A stretch of DNA of 64,000 nt from Amborella trichopoda (lineage: Eukaryota; Streptophyta; Magnoliopsida; Amborellales; Amborellaceae). The stretch covers positions 7,922,238-7,986,237 of the forward strand of contig NW_006494789.1 in NCBI RefSeq assembly GCF_000471905.2, in the 5' to 3' direction. Shown piece by piece: positions 53,966 through 64,000 of this stretch. The translations under genes and the position numbers were made by a program. The number at the start of each line of letters is the position of its first letter. Within the stretch, counting starts at the first letter, position 1. Under the pieces are notes generated by a model that was not told the origin of the DNA, did no database searches, and saw only the letters and a list, made by a program, of their open reading frames with translations.

Positions 53966-54270
53966 CGAGTCCATCATAGAAATGTTTCGCCTTCTTAGCA
54001 ACACTAAATCTTATTCGTAGGTTCATCATTGAAACGTTTCGCCTTCCTAGCAATGCTTCATCTTGCTCGTAGATTCATCAAGAAATGTTTTGCCTTCTTG
54101 GCAACACTTTGTCTGCTTGTGGGTCCGTCACCGAAACGTTTCGCCTTCCTGGCAATGATTCGTCTGCTCGCTGATCCGTCACAGAAACATTTTTCCTTCC
54201 TGGCATCACTTCATATATTCGTAGGCCCATCACAGAAACGTTTCCCCTCCTTGACATTGCTCTATGGCTT
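53966..54270 (+). repeat. about 61-bp tandem repeats, five units
   Basis: Unit core GAAACGTTTCGCCTTCCTGG followed by CAAT/CAAC, a CTTCGTCTGCTCGT part and a GGTCCGTCA/TTCATCA part. The frame 54029-54313 is open but only reflects the repeat. Confidence 0.9.
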
Positions 54271-54489
54271 CATCAAAAAAGCTTTCTCCAGCTCTTCACG
54301 CGTACGGGCATGACGCGGCCCTAGTGTGCCTTCGCACACAAACACATGGCTAAATCACACCTCCACCCTCTCATAGCTCACCTATGGTACCTGTTAACCC
54401 AAGGGCCCTTATGCAAACGTGATCCCTCTGTCTTATACATTGTCAAGGAAGAAGGATCCCTTTAAAGAGGAAAAAAGAAGCCAGACATG

Positions 54490-54900
54490 ATGAGCATCCG
54501 ATGAGGATCATCATGAGTAAAAATGAGAGCTTCACGCAGACATAGTCATGAAGTTATGGGTAAAATTGCCAAAGTAAAAACAAAATTGGGCATGGTGAAA
54601 ACCCGCAAGGGCGCCATGAGTAAAAATGACAAGCGGGCATAGCCATGAAGCCATGAGTAAGAGTGTCCTGAAAATGAGAAAACCGGACATGGTGACAACC
54701 TGAAAGGGTACCATGAGTAAAAACAGAAATCAAAGGTGGACGTGACCTCAAAGTTGCGGGTAAAAGAGCCTCGAGAAGGAGTTGGTAAAAACCATTATTA
54801 TGGCACCACTTCTATCCGGTTCAAGTGAAAACCCAAAGGGGCGCTTGGACTAATAAACAGGTTGATGCAGCTTTTAACCAAAGACGACTTCAACTAATTA
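54490..54900 (+). repeat. GGGCATGGT repeat block shared with 34890-35220
   Basis: 'GGGCATGGTGAAAACCCGCA', 'CATGAGTAAAAATGACAAGC', 'TTGGACTAATAAACAGGTTG' and the word order match 34890-35220 on the same strand. This marks the 3' region of another Tat element. Confidence 0.88.
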
Positions 54901-54906
54901 CAGTAG

Positions 54907-55435
54907 AAAATTGGAAGGTATTGGGTGAAATCCAGACCATCCCTTCCCCATCGACTATATTGGGGTAAAGCCTACCATGGGCACCCACTAGCTGGCCTCA
55001 GAGCCGAAACAAAGTTCTTGCAACACTGGGATCAAGCCCACCAAGGGCCCTCAATTGTTACAAATAAAGCCACTGATGTGGGGTAATACCCTTAAGTAAG
55101 GCACCCACTCAGAGACAAAGAAAAATGGAAGGTACTGGGTGAAATCCATACGAGCCCTTCCCCACTGACTAGACTGGGGCAAAGCCCACTATGGGCACTC
55201 ACTAGCTGGACTCAGAGCCAAAACAAAGTTCCGGAAACATTGGGATCATGTCCACCAAGGGGCCTCAATTGTTACAAATAAAGCCACTGATGTGGGGTAA
55301 CACCCTTAAGCAAGGAACCCACTCAGAGTCAAAGAAGATCAGAAGGTGGTGGGTAAAATCTAGACCAGCCCTTCTCCACCAACTAGATCGGGGCAAAGCC
55401 CACCAAGGAAACCCACTAGTTGGTCCATTAGGAGG
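54907..55435 (+). repeat. about 215-bp tandem repeat, 2.5 units
   Basis: Units begin near 54912, 55128 and 55340 with GAAGGTACTGGGTGAAATCC or a variant. Each contains GGGGCAAAGCCCACTATGGG and CTCAATTGTTACAAATAAAG. Confidence 0.93.
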
Positions 55436-56876
55436 TGTTGTTGAGACAAAATGGTAAGCTCTTCCACAAGGCACCATATCAACACACTCCCCTAGAAAAC
55501 GAATTCTAGTGGGATTGAGAAGGAAGCCCTTAAGCAAGGCCCCCAATCGCTAAAGTCCATTTCGGTCACTGCCCCGGGAAGAAGCTTGAAATGATCTCCT
55601 CCTCAAGGATTGTGTTGACGCCTGCGATCGAGAATAAAAAGACTATTGAGAGGCAATAAGAACGTCTAAGTAAAGATTTGAAAGATGAATTTCGACATTA
55701 AATTTTGTTCTAAATGCTACACTTCTTGCTTCTCCTGAGGAGCAGTATTCGGCGGGGTAAGTTGTTATACGTCATTTTTGACGTACTTGTATTTTCAAGT
55801 CGTATAAGAAGAGAGCCAGTAACAACCTGGTTCTGACGGTAACCAAGACATCTCCAGACAGTGGGAGCACTACAGAATAATCCTAAAACTGGGCAATATT
55901 GGAAAAAGAGCTAGAACGGCTTCAAAATGCATGAAAAGGGTATCTTGGAATACGCGAATGACGGTCACAGATGGTCGGTTTTACACTATTGCGGTATAGC
56001 CTTGGTGAGTCAGTTTCCATTCATGGAAACTGTGTTTTCACTTCTCGGGATAATTTTCAAATATTCATAACTTGTTCGTTTTGGGTCAAAATGCACTCAA
56101 ATTCAGACACGAGCTAGGTCTTGATGACCCAGTCGTTTTGACGTATGGCATGAATCATGATGTGGTCTGAGGCGAGAGAATATCTGGAGAGAAGATGAGC
56201 CTAAAAGCATTAAAATCATAATTTTGAAAGAAGACATTTCATACTTTGTGAACTCATTACTTGAGATCCAGGTATCAGATCGTTGCAAATACGGGTTCGT
56301 TGCGACCACATCATGAAGGGCTACAGTTTGGTATAATTTTTGTACTTAATTGAGGGTCGGATAATACAAATTTCAAGGTTAGAAATGGTAAGATTTTCAA
56401 GTCGTCGGAATCCTATTTTCTGACAACTTCCCAGATTTGGAATGTGCCCAAATGGAGATCAAATCGAACAAAGTTTGATGCAGAATGATCATGAAAATGT
56501 CCTCTTTCACTCGTGATCAAAATAAGGACTTGAAGCATCTTGGATCACACTGTATTGGTGGTCGGACTTTATGGACTTGGTCAAATTTTTGCCCCTCGGG
56601 AAAAATCTGTTTCAAGATGATCAAAAGGAATCAAAATGTTCGTGATAGATCAAGCATCGATTCTATGACGATTGATCACCCAAGTCAATGCCACAAAGGT
56701 TCGAAAATGCTCCCGAAGTCTTGCAATGACGAAAAGCCCCTCAAGGAGGGATGGTTTCGTCATTTGGTTGAAAGATCGAATGGTTATTTTGGTCATTATG
56801 CCCAAAACCGAGACTTTATGCTAATTTTCAGTAATTTGGCTTAGTTTTGAGCATTTCACCCATGTTTGGCGGTTGC

Positions 56877-56890
56877 TCTATATAAAAAAG
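56877..56890 (+). promoter_or_regulatory. TATA box of LTR copy C
   Basis: CTCTATATAAAAAAG lies about 20 bp after the conserved CCCATGTTTGG motif, as in copy A. Confidence 0.7.
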
Positions 56891-58679
56891 CTTAGGTCAA
56901 TTGTAAAAAAGTTGGATCATTCGTGAATGTAATTGAGGCCTTAGCTTGTGTCCACTTAGTTGCTTCTAACTCTTGGATCCAATGGTGAGGAGAGAGAAAA
57001 GTTATAGAGAGAGAAACTACCCCTAGCCTATACACTCTAGCCTACACCTTAGTCCCTACATCCCAGTCTAAACCTTAAACCACCTTAATCCATACATCTT
57101 AGCCTACCCCGTGGTCTATACGCACCAACCTGGATTCAAGGCTAACCATTCTCTCTCTCGTGTGCAAACAAAGAGGCTACTCTCAGCTACATCATTCCCA
57201 CACAGTAACTTGGAACGGCAACAAACCTGCATCTCCTTCTCTTCTCCCTTTTATCCTGCCTCTCTCCATGCTCTTTTCTCTTTTATTACAAATGAAGCCA
57301 CAGTACTCACGGCCCCGTCTCTCTCTCATTCTCGTGCGTGCATTAAGTCCCGGAGTTCTAGTACCTACAGTCCTGTCTCTCTCTCCTTGTGCTCTCCTCT
57401 TCCTCACGGCAACTCGGAGTCACAACAGAACTGTGACCCCGTTATTCTCTCCTCTTTCTCGTATCTCCTTTGCTTGGTGCGTGAACATAACAAACCTGCT
57501 ATCCCATTGTTCCCCCTCTCTTCTCTTTCCTCCTTTGCTTTGAGTGTGACCATAGCAAACATGCGCTCCATTCTTTCTCTCACATACTACACCCCGTTTC
57601 ATACGGAATTGCAGTAATGCACACCCCCAACTTCTTGTAACCTTATTCTTCCCTTCATTCTTCCCAACTTCTTGTAACCCTATTCTTCCCTTCATTCTTC
57701 CTTGTTCCTTCTTGTATACCAGTAGTATCCTGTTATCTGTCATAACTCGACTTGATACCTCTAGGGGTCATCTCAAGAGTTTTAAGACTCAAATCACCAC
57801 TCTAAGTTCGTCTTCATACAATTGAGTCGATTTACGAGACATATACACGCTCTCGCGTTCACTCACTGGGGTGGAGTCATCCTGAGTTGATAGTTGAGAG
57901 AATTTTGATTCTTTTGTCGCTCTAATTGCCAAGTTTCGTAACAATTGTGTGGATAAAAAGATTTTTGTCATCACTTCTCCTTTATCCTTCCTTTGCCAGT
58001 CAATTGATGCTCGAGTCAACCATTATAAAGGAGTGCCTTCGAATTCACATTGCAAGTTTTGAAACAAAAGAATGAGACGACGTGTTGAAGTTTGAAGAGA
58101 GTTCGTGTCCAAGCCGTGCTGGCAAATAGTTGGAGGGCATCGTAACTGTTCTAAGAGGGCGACTATCCGAGGTAGGTGCTTAAACACACCCTTGTCTAAA
58201 ACTATTTCTCGTTGTTGGTTCTTATCTGCATCAAGAAGAGTACACACGCACGCTTAAAACATATAATGCGCGTGGACCCTCTGTGGTTGTTTGAGAGAGG
58301 GTTTTTTCTCACCAAGAAGACCAGGCCCCAACCACCTCTCTCTCCTTCTTTCACTCTCTCTCTCCACCTCACTCTTTGCCGTCGGTCCCCCTCTCTTCCT
58401 CTCTTTTTCTTTCTCTCCCCTCCTTCTCTCTCTCTAACTCTCCCCTTCACTCAGTTAAACCGGTGGCTAAGTTGTTGATCCTCCCTCTCTTCCTGTCTTT
58501 CTCTTTCTCTCTCCCTCCTTCTCTCTCTCCCTCTCCCCTTTGCTCAGTCAAGACCGACGGCTAAGCCGTCGGTCCCCTCGTCTCTTTTTGTCCCTCCCTT
58601 CTTCGGCTCAGACCGACAGCTAAGTCGTTAATCCCCCTCTCTTCCCGTCTTTCTCTTTTTTTCTCTCTTCATCTCCTCT

Positions 58680-59700
58680 CTCTCTCACACCCTTTGGGCA
58701 GCTGCCGGTCCCCCTTCTCCCTCTCTTTCTCTCTTTCTCTCTCTCTCTCTCTCCATTAGCTTAGACCGGTAACTAAGCTGCCGCTCTCACTCTCTTTTCC
58801 TTGTTTTCCTTCTCTCTCTCCCCCTTGGCTCAGTCGTCGGTCCCCTCTTCGCCCTCTCTTTCTCTCTCTCTCTCTCCCTCTCCCCACCTTAGCAGCCGGT
58901 CCCCCTCTCTTTCCCTCTTTCTCTTACTCTCTCTCTTCTCCTCTCTTTTTCTCTCTCCTATCTCTTTCTCACTATCTCTCTTCCTCTCTCCCTCTCGATC
59001 TCTCTTTCTCTCTCTTCCTCTCTCTTGCTCTCTCATCTTCTCATTCTTTATCTCCCTCTTCATCCTCTCTCTCATTCTTGCCTTCTCTCTCTCTCGCCCT
59101 CTCTCTCTCTTGGTCTCTCTCCTTCTCTCTCTTTCTCGCTCTCTCTATCGCCCTCTCTCTTTCTCTCCCCTTATCACCTTCTCTCTCTTGATCTCTCTTT
59201 CTCACCTTATCTCTCTCTTCATCCTGTCTCTCTATCTCTCTCCTTCTCTCTCTTTCTCTCTCTCTCTCTCGATCTCTCTTTCTCTCTCCTTTTTGCCTTC
59301 TCTCTCATCTCTCTCTTTCTCACCCTCTCTCTCTCGATATCTCTCTTTCTCACCCTCTCTCTCGGTCACTTTTCCTCTCTCTTTCTCCTGCTCTCTTTCT
59401 TTCTCTCTTTCTCGCCTTCTCTCTCCTTCTCTCCCTTTCTTGCTCTCTCTCTCGATCTCTCTTTCTCTCCCTTTCTCGCCCTCTCTCTCGATTTCTCTCC
59501 TCTCTCTTTCTCCCTCTCTTCATCACTTTCTCTCCTCCTCACCTTCCCTCTCTCTCCTTCTCAGTCTCTCTCTTTCTTGATCTCTCCCTTCTTCTTCTCT
59601 CTCTGTCTCGTTCTTTCTCTCTCTTCCTTACTTTCTCTTTCTCAGTCTTTCTCTCTTCTTCTCTCTACCCTGATCTCTCTATCGTCTTTTTTTTTTTAAA
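58680..59700 (+). repeat. (TC)n-rich microsatellite, about 1 kb
   Basis: Nearly pure TCTCTC with interspersed TTTCTC, CCCTCTC and CGATCTC variants. Several frames are open over 220-260 codons on either strand purely from composition. Confidence 0.97.
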
Positions 59701-60114
59701 TTTCTCTTTCTCCCTCGCCATCATGATATCCTGTTGCTCCTTTCTCAAAGTGCTCTCTCTCTCCCTCCCACTTCATCTTGATGATCTACTACTATCTCTT
59801 TCTTTCTCGATATTTCCCATCCTTTTCTCTTTCATCATTGTCTTTCTCTTTTATTTACATATGTCATCATCATCACCCTATTTACCCCTCCCACCAGATA
59901 TTTGATTTACGATTATTAAAAGGTTGTTTGTGGAGATGAGGTTGAAGAGCTATTAAATTAATGAATAATCCTCCATTCTTCTCTTCTTCATCTCCTTCAC
60001 TTCCCCATTACACCCTCAATAAATCTCTCATTTAACGATAAGTTAGGGTCTTTTGGCCCATATATCTAGCCATCTTGCGTATGTGTGTTTATAAGGTGCA
60101 AAGTGCAACAAGGG
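59701..60114. other. end part of LTR copy C
   Basis: A T-rich then mixed sequence without a gene. It includes a short ATCATCATCA run (about 59862-59872). Confidence 0.5.
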
Positions 60115-60345
60115 AGCCAGGATCGAACTGCCTCAAGCTAGGGGCCTTCCGTCCTGATCTAAGAGGGCATCACTGTATGCCTAAGTGTGTCATGAACCCA
60201 CTGTGAGGTAGGTTCTACCTCACACCATATATTCTCTCTCGTTAGTTGGTACCTATCCGCACGCGCACCATAGTAACTGCGGTTTATGAGAGAGTGATCA
60301 CAGGTCGGACCCCACATCCGTGTCCCCTCTCACGGTCTTCAGACC
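60115..60345 (+). repeat. conserved LTR-end / tRNA-like module, copy 3
   Basis: Contains GATCTAAGAGGGCATCACTG, CTCTCGTTAGTTGGTACCTA, TATGAGAGAGTGATCACAGG and ACCCCACATCC. More diverged than copies 1 and 2, it occupies the same place between an LTR and internal pol sequence. Confidence 0.7.
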
Positions 60346-60479
60346 CGATGACATTGAAGCCCAACCAAGCACCCTTTATAGTCATCGAGGTCACAACGTC
60401 TCAGCATACTCAAAAGCAGGGACTTGGTTACCCGGGGCATTCTAGTTTACCTTCCTGAGCATTATTCACTGACCACAGC

Positions 60480-61410
60480 TGTCATATGACGATATCGCAA
60501 GAACAACCACTATCTACTTTTGAAACTATTTCTAAAGAGGTCACTCCTTATGGTTATCAAGAAGAATACGAAGTTTTCCAGACTTCTCAAGAACCTAAGA
60601 GTTCAAAAACTAAAGAGACTAAAGTAGAATCGTAATCCATGGAGCAAGCAGTTACGGTGCTTGAAATGCATGAAGGGACTTTTGACTTTATACCCCTTTA
60701 TAAGGAGGAAGTAGAGGAAGCACAAGAATTTCTGGAAGATGGTGGTCAAGCCACAACTAATGACTTAGAAGAAGTGAACTTGGTTAATGAAGCTGACCCA
60801 AGACCCACTTTTATCTTTGCCATTATGCCTCCTGATGAGAAGAATGAGTACATTGAGTTTCCTCGAGCCAATTGAAATGCCTTTGCTTGGCATTATCAAG
60901 AGATGCCTGGTCTTGTCCCTCAGGTTGCAGTTCACATATTGGGAATTGACCCATCATTTAAGCCTATCAAATAGAAATCAAGGAGATTCCGAACTGACTT
61001 GGAAATCCAAATCGAAGCAGAGGTGAACATGCTTAAGATAACAAATTTTATAAGAGAAGTCAAATACCCGAAGTGGCTAGCTAATGTTGTGTCAGTCAAA
61101 AAGAAGAATGGACAAATCAGGGTCGGTTTTGACTTCCGCGACTTGTCCTAAAGGTGACTTCGCTCTCCCTTTACTGAAATGTTGATTGACTCGACAACCA
61201 ATTACCAGGCTTTCTCCTTTATCGATGGTTATTCGGGGTATAACCAGATAAGGATGGCACTAGAAGATGAAGAGTCTATTGCTTTCTTGACTCCTAAATG
61301 GGTTTTCTGTTACATGATGATGCCTATCGATCTTAAAAATGTTGGATCAACCTATCAAAGGGTTATGACCACTGTCTCCGAGGATATGTTGCATGAAGAA
61401 GTGGAATGGC
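60480..61410 (+). pseudogene. Tat/Ogre-type gypsy pol fragment (RT N-terminal half)
   Basis: After an acidic linker (60639-60875, 'EAQEFLEDGGQATTNDLEEV') the frame reads 'NAFAWHYQEMPGLVPQVAVH' (about 60873-60935), 'SRRFRTDLEIQIEAEVN' (about 60975-61030), 'TNFIREVKYPKWLANVVSVK' and 'KKNGQIRVGFDFRDLS' (about 61040-61150). Then follow 'ALSFIDG'-like 'AFSFIDGYSGYNQIRMALED' (about 61205-61270) and 'GSTYQRVMTTVSEDMLHEEV' (about 61340-61405). Homology stops right before the YVDD motif, where unrelated sequence begins. The copy is thus internally deleted: the catalytic motif, RNase H and integrase are missing. The first FRDL-region stop and one frameshift are also visible. Confidence 0.9.
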
Positions 61411-61590
61411 CAAGCTCGTATTTACTCTTGGAACACAGTCGCAGGTAAAGCGTCTTACATCAGTCTTGAAGAAATTGAAGAAAAAGTACCGAGGCTCATG
61501 ATGAGACTTCATCACCAACTTTTAAAAAGGCCCCTAAAATATTTGAGTTCGATAAGCTCGAGGTCGAGCTTCTCCCAAACCAAGGGAGAA

Positions 61591-62187
61591 TGATAAAAAT
61601 AAAATTAGGGTTATTTTAATTTTTTATTTTATTATCCTTTTGTTTATTTTCTTAAGAATAGAAGGTGAGATGAGATAATTATAGGGGAGGGAGGATTTTG
61701 GTACATATTGTTAAGTGGGAGGATTTTGTTGAATAGACTAAGAATAATTTTTTACGAATGATTTGAGAAGGGATGAAGATCACGCGAGAACGAGGGAGCT
61801 ATTTTGGGGAGAAAATAGGGAGATAGTGTGCGAGGGAGATATGGAGGAGATTTATGTGAAAGTTAGATAGCGAGAGAGAGGGAGAGAGAGAGAGAGAGAT
61901 AAAGGAAAATGGTACGAGACTTTTAGAGAGATAAAAGAGTTTATTTACCTCGGGTTTTTGTTTTTTGTTTATTTTTTCTCTAGAGTCTATTTAAAGGGAA
62001 AAAGTCCCTATTTTAAAGATCAAAGATTGATTGACTAAAATTTGGTCTTGTGAAAAGATCATTTTTTGAGTGGATTACATTGCAGACCTAAGAGATAGTA
62101 TATTCTCTCATTTTTGGGGTAGATTCCCTCATCTCTTTTGTTTTTTATTTTATTTTTATTATTGTGGTTTATTTTCTCCCTGTATCA
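61591..62187 (+). repeat. putative LTR after the pol fragment
   Basis: A purine tract CCAAGGGAGAA is followed by TGATAAAAAT at 61591, and the block ends CTGTATCA at 62187 (TG…CA ends with TGAT/ATCA). Inside is a TATA-like TCTATTTAAAG (about 61986) at a fitting distance. No second copy is in the window, so the edges are tentative. A GA microsatellite (61872-61899) lies within. Confidence 0.4.
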
Positions 62188-63139
62188 GATCTACTCTAAT
62201 ATTAGAAATACTATGTTACTTTTGTGAAAAGTAGAAAAATTGGGTCGCTTGAATTATGGTCTCAGAATTGACACAGATTCATTCAGATGATTTTTTTTTA
62301 GGTCCACTAGCAGCACCAACTTCTAGATCTATGTATTTTGTTTAAAAAACTCTTTGAAATTTTACTAACTAATGAATTATAGAAAATTAAATAAAATAAA
62401 CTAAATTAAAGAATAAATATAAAGTAAATTATATAAAGAAATGGATACTTACCTCTAGGAACCGGGAGTTTCAGGCTTGGATTAGGTCACTCTTCTAATT
62501 TGTGTCACCATCTCTTTTTGGACGCCGTATGCTTACTAAATTGGTAGATCTAATGTTCTTCAACCTAGATCTAGGTTTTCTAAGGCTCGGGAAAAGCTTG
62601 GGAATTTCAGGTAGCCTACCTAGGCTTTTTTGATATTTGTAGGAGGTTTTTCTGTAGTTTTTTAAGGATTTTGGGATCTCCTAAGGTAGAATTTGAATTT
62701 TGAGATTTTCTGGGATTTTTTGAAATTTTTCTTAAGCTTTTGGGAATTTTCTAGGGCTTTATTTATTTTTATTTTTCTTTTTTCTTCTAATTTTGGGTAT
62801 TTTGGGGCCATTTTTCCTAATTTCAAGATTTCTAAAAAGTTTCTAGGGATTTTTGGATCATTTTCTAATGTATTTTTGGGTTTTGGAGGGGGTTTTTATA
62901 GGCTTCAAATAGGGATTTATTTTTTATTTATTTTTTTCTAGATTTTTCCAGATTTATCCAAAATTTTTGGATTTATCTCAATTAGAAAAATGTTATTTTC
63001 TATATCATCAAGCCAACTTGGGCCCAACAGGCTTGGGTACAGGACACGCGACATGTAGGGTAGGCTTGCCCGACACACTCTGTGTCAAGCGGGTCTCCCG
63101 AGCCTATTAGATAGGGGCATTTTGGTAATATTGCCTCCT
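62188..63139. other. T-rich non-coding stretch
   Basis: Dense runs of TTTTGGGATTTTCT-like sequence (62640-62960). No gene; the minor open frame there is compositional. Confidence 0.5.
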
Positions 63140-63735
63140 TAAACTCCTGAGGTTTATAAATTTTGATATGAAAGTCTGACTAAGGTGATTCTTAAACTAT
63201 TGGAATGCTCTCGAGGCCACTGCAACTTGGCATAGGTTTTGGGCAGGTTTAGGACAATAATACTGGGTCTAGGTTCCTTATAGTCTACTAAGGTTACTCC
63301 TAAGGTTTATAACTTTTGATCCGTAGGTTTGATCAAGGTGATTCTTAGACTCTCGGGGCCACTACAACTTGGGATAGATTTTGGGCTGGTTTAGGAAAAT
63401 AATAATGGGTCTAGGTTCCTTATGGTCTATTAAGGTTACTCATGAGGTTTATAATTTTTGATCCATAGGTCCGATTAAGGTAATTCTTAGACCGTAGGAA
63501 TACTGTCGGGGCCACTACAACTTGGGATATGTTTTGGCCAGGTTTAGGACAATAATACTCGGTCTAGGTTCCTAATGGTCTACTAAGCTTACTCTTGATG
63601 TTTATAACTTTTGATCCGTAGGTCCGATTCAAGTGATTCTTAGACCGTAGAAATACTCTTGGGGCCACTACAACTTGGGGTAGGTTTTGGATAATAATAT
63701 TGAGTCTAGATTCCTTATGGTCTACTAAGATTTAT
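63140..63735 (+). repeat. about 150-bp tandem satellite, four units
   Basis: Units start near 63151, 63306, 63449 and 63600. Shared words are GGTTTATAACTTTTGATCCG, GGCCACTACAACTTGGGATA and GGGTCTAGGTTCCTTATGGT. Spacings vary from about 143 to 155 bp through small indels. Confidence 0.94.
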
Positions 63736-63947
63736 GTGGTTCTTTGGGCTTAGAATCAAATATTTTAGGAATTCTTTTTAGCTAGAATTTCACCCAATAA
63801 TTTCAATTCAGGTCTTGGTAAGGACAAAATCATATTCCAACTAAAAGAAACCAATAGCATTATGTCCCAAACGATCAATTGTCTTGTTCTTGTACCAACG
63901 CTTATTTACTTGAGAGAGAGATATTTTGGGTGGAAATTGCTTTTTAC

Positions 63948-63950
<3 letters not shown>

Positions 63951-63983
<33 letters not shown>
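63951..63983 (+). repeat. (AT)n microsatellite
   Basis: About 16 uninterrupted AT dinucleotides. Confidence 0.97.
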
Positions 63984-63986
<3 letters not shown>

Positions 63987-64000
63987 GATACTAACTAAAC

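Larger units (their letters stand above)
55560..60245 (+). repeat. long Tat-type LTR, copy C (edges approximate)
   Basis: Diverged relative of LTR copies A and B, with the same plan. A stretch with 'CATAACTTGTTCGTTTTGGG' parallels the ATCTCACTCGTC block of A/B (56065-56100), followed by GTATGGCATGA (about 56142) and AGAGAATATCTGGAGAGAAG. Then come a CCCATGTTTGG motif (about 56860), a TATA box (56879-56887) and a long CT-rich transcribed part. The latter holds hairpin units with ACCGACGGC/GCCGTCGGT (58553-58573 perfect), related CCGGTGGCTAAG and CCGACAGCTAAG units (58455-58900), a 38-bp duplication (57625-57700) and nearly 1 kb of TC microsatellite. It ends at the module of 60115-60345. Confidence 0.6.

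Noticed and set aside
57111..57617. A 168-codon plus-strand frame in LTR copy C
   Set aside because: CT-rich composition, Ser/Leu/Pro-rich product and no motif; it lies in the repeat-rich leader.
58801..59699. Open frames of 224-259 codons in TC microsatellite DNA
   Set aside because: Pure Ser/Leu/Pro-rich low-complexity translation on a dinucleotide repeat, with equivalent frames on the other strand.
1..64000. Endogenous viral (pararetrovirus) sequence
   Set aside because: All RT fragments are flanked by integrase, LTR or LINE features typical of retrotransposons; no movement-protein or coat-protein motifs were seen.

Overview
The window is repeat-dominated nuclear DNA of a flowering plant. 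The evidence is the mix of element families, none of which occur together outside plants: Ty1/copia with a Met-tRNA primer site, Tat/Ogre-type Ty3/gypsy with very long LTRs, L1-type LINEs with a plant RNase H tail, an RTE-type LINE, hAT-like elements, and a FAR1/MULE transposase. A piece of the plant Hsp70 nucleotide-exchange factor Fes1 is also present. The species cannot be named from the sequence. Almost every coding region is broken by stops and frameshifts. There are no bacterial genes, operons or CRISPR arrays.

Layout. 1-1850: 3' part of a decayed copia element with its LTR. 2270-5780: decayed L1-type LINE, interrupted by a minisatellite (3672-3825) and by a 487-bp inverted-repeat element (4978-5464). 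6147-8014: two related MITE-like elements with about 150-bp inverted ends. 8973-15170: a 6.2-kb palindrome made of two oppositely oriented copies of a FAR1-type MULE. 15171-18225: mostly featureless DNA, then an RTE LINE 3' end on the minus strand. 18637-19849: the only good candidate for a host gene, on the minus strand, with a SURP-like module and a long acidic tract. 20626-28458: a minus-strand copia element whose 3' LTR region is duplicated in tandem, whose gag is split by a hAT-like insertion, and whose leader carries an antisense Fes1 fragment. 28459-28998 is an assembly gap.

30186-62187 is a pile of Tat-type gypsy elements. It holds an integrase remnant (30186-31310), 5 kb of tandem-repeat mosaic, two successive related LTRs (about 36500-38760 and 38935-42235), and a gag-pol body (42380-48707). 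That body ends abruptly against a second gag in the opposite orientation (48708-52260), which itself holds a hAT-like insertion. A third long LTR (about 55560-60245) and another pol fragment (60480-61410) follow. A 150-bp satellite (63140-63735) and an AT microsatellite close the window.

How the parts work together: nothing here looks like a cooperating set of host genes. The locus is a nested transposon landscape. The most notable parts are the MULE palindrome, which would fold into a long double-stranded RNA if transcribed; the captured Fes1 fragment; and the hairpin-forming tandem repeats in the transcribed part of the Tat LTRs. Functional statements about these are inference.
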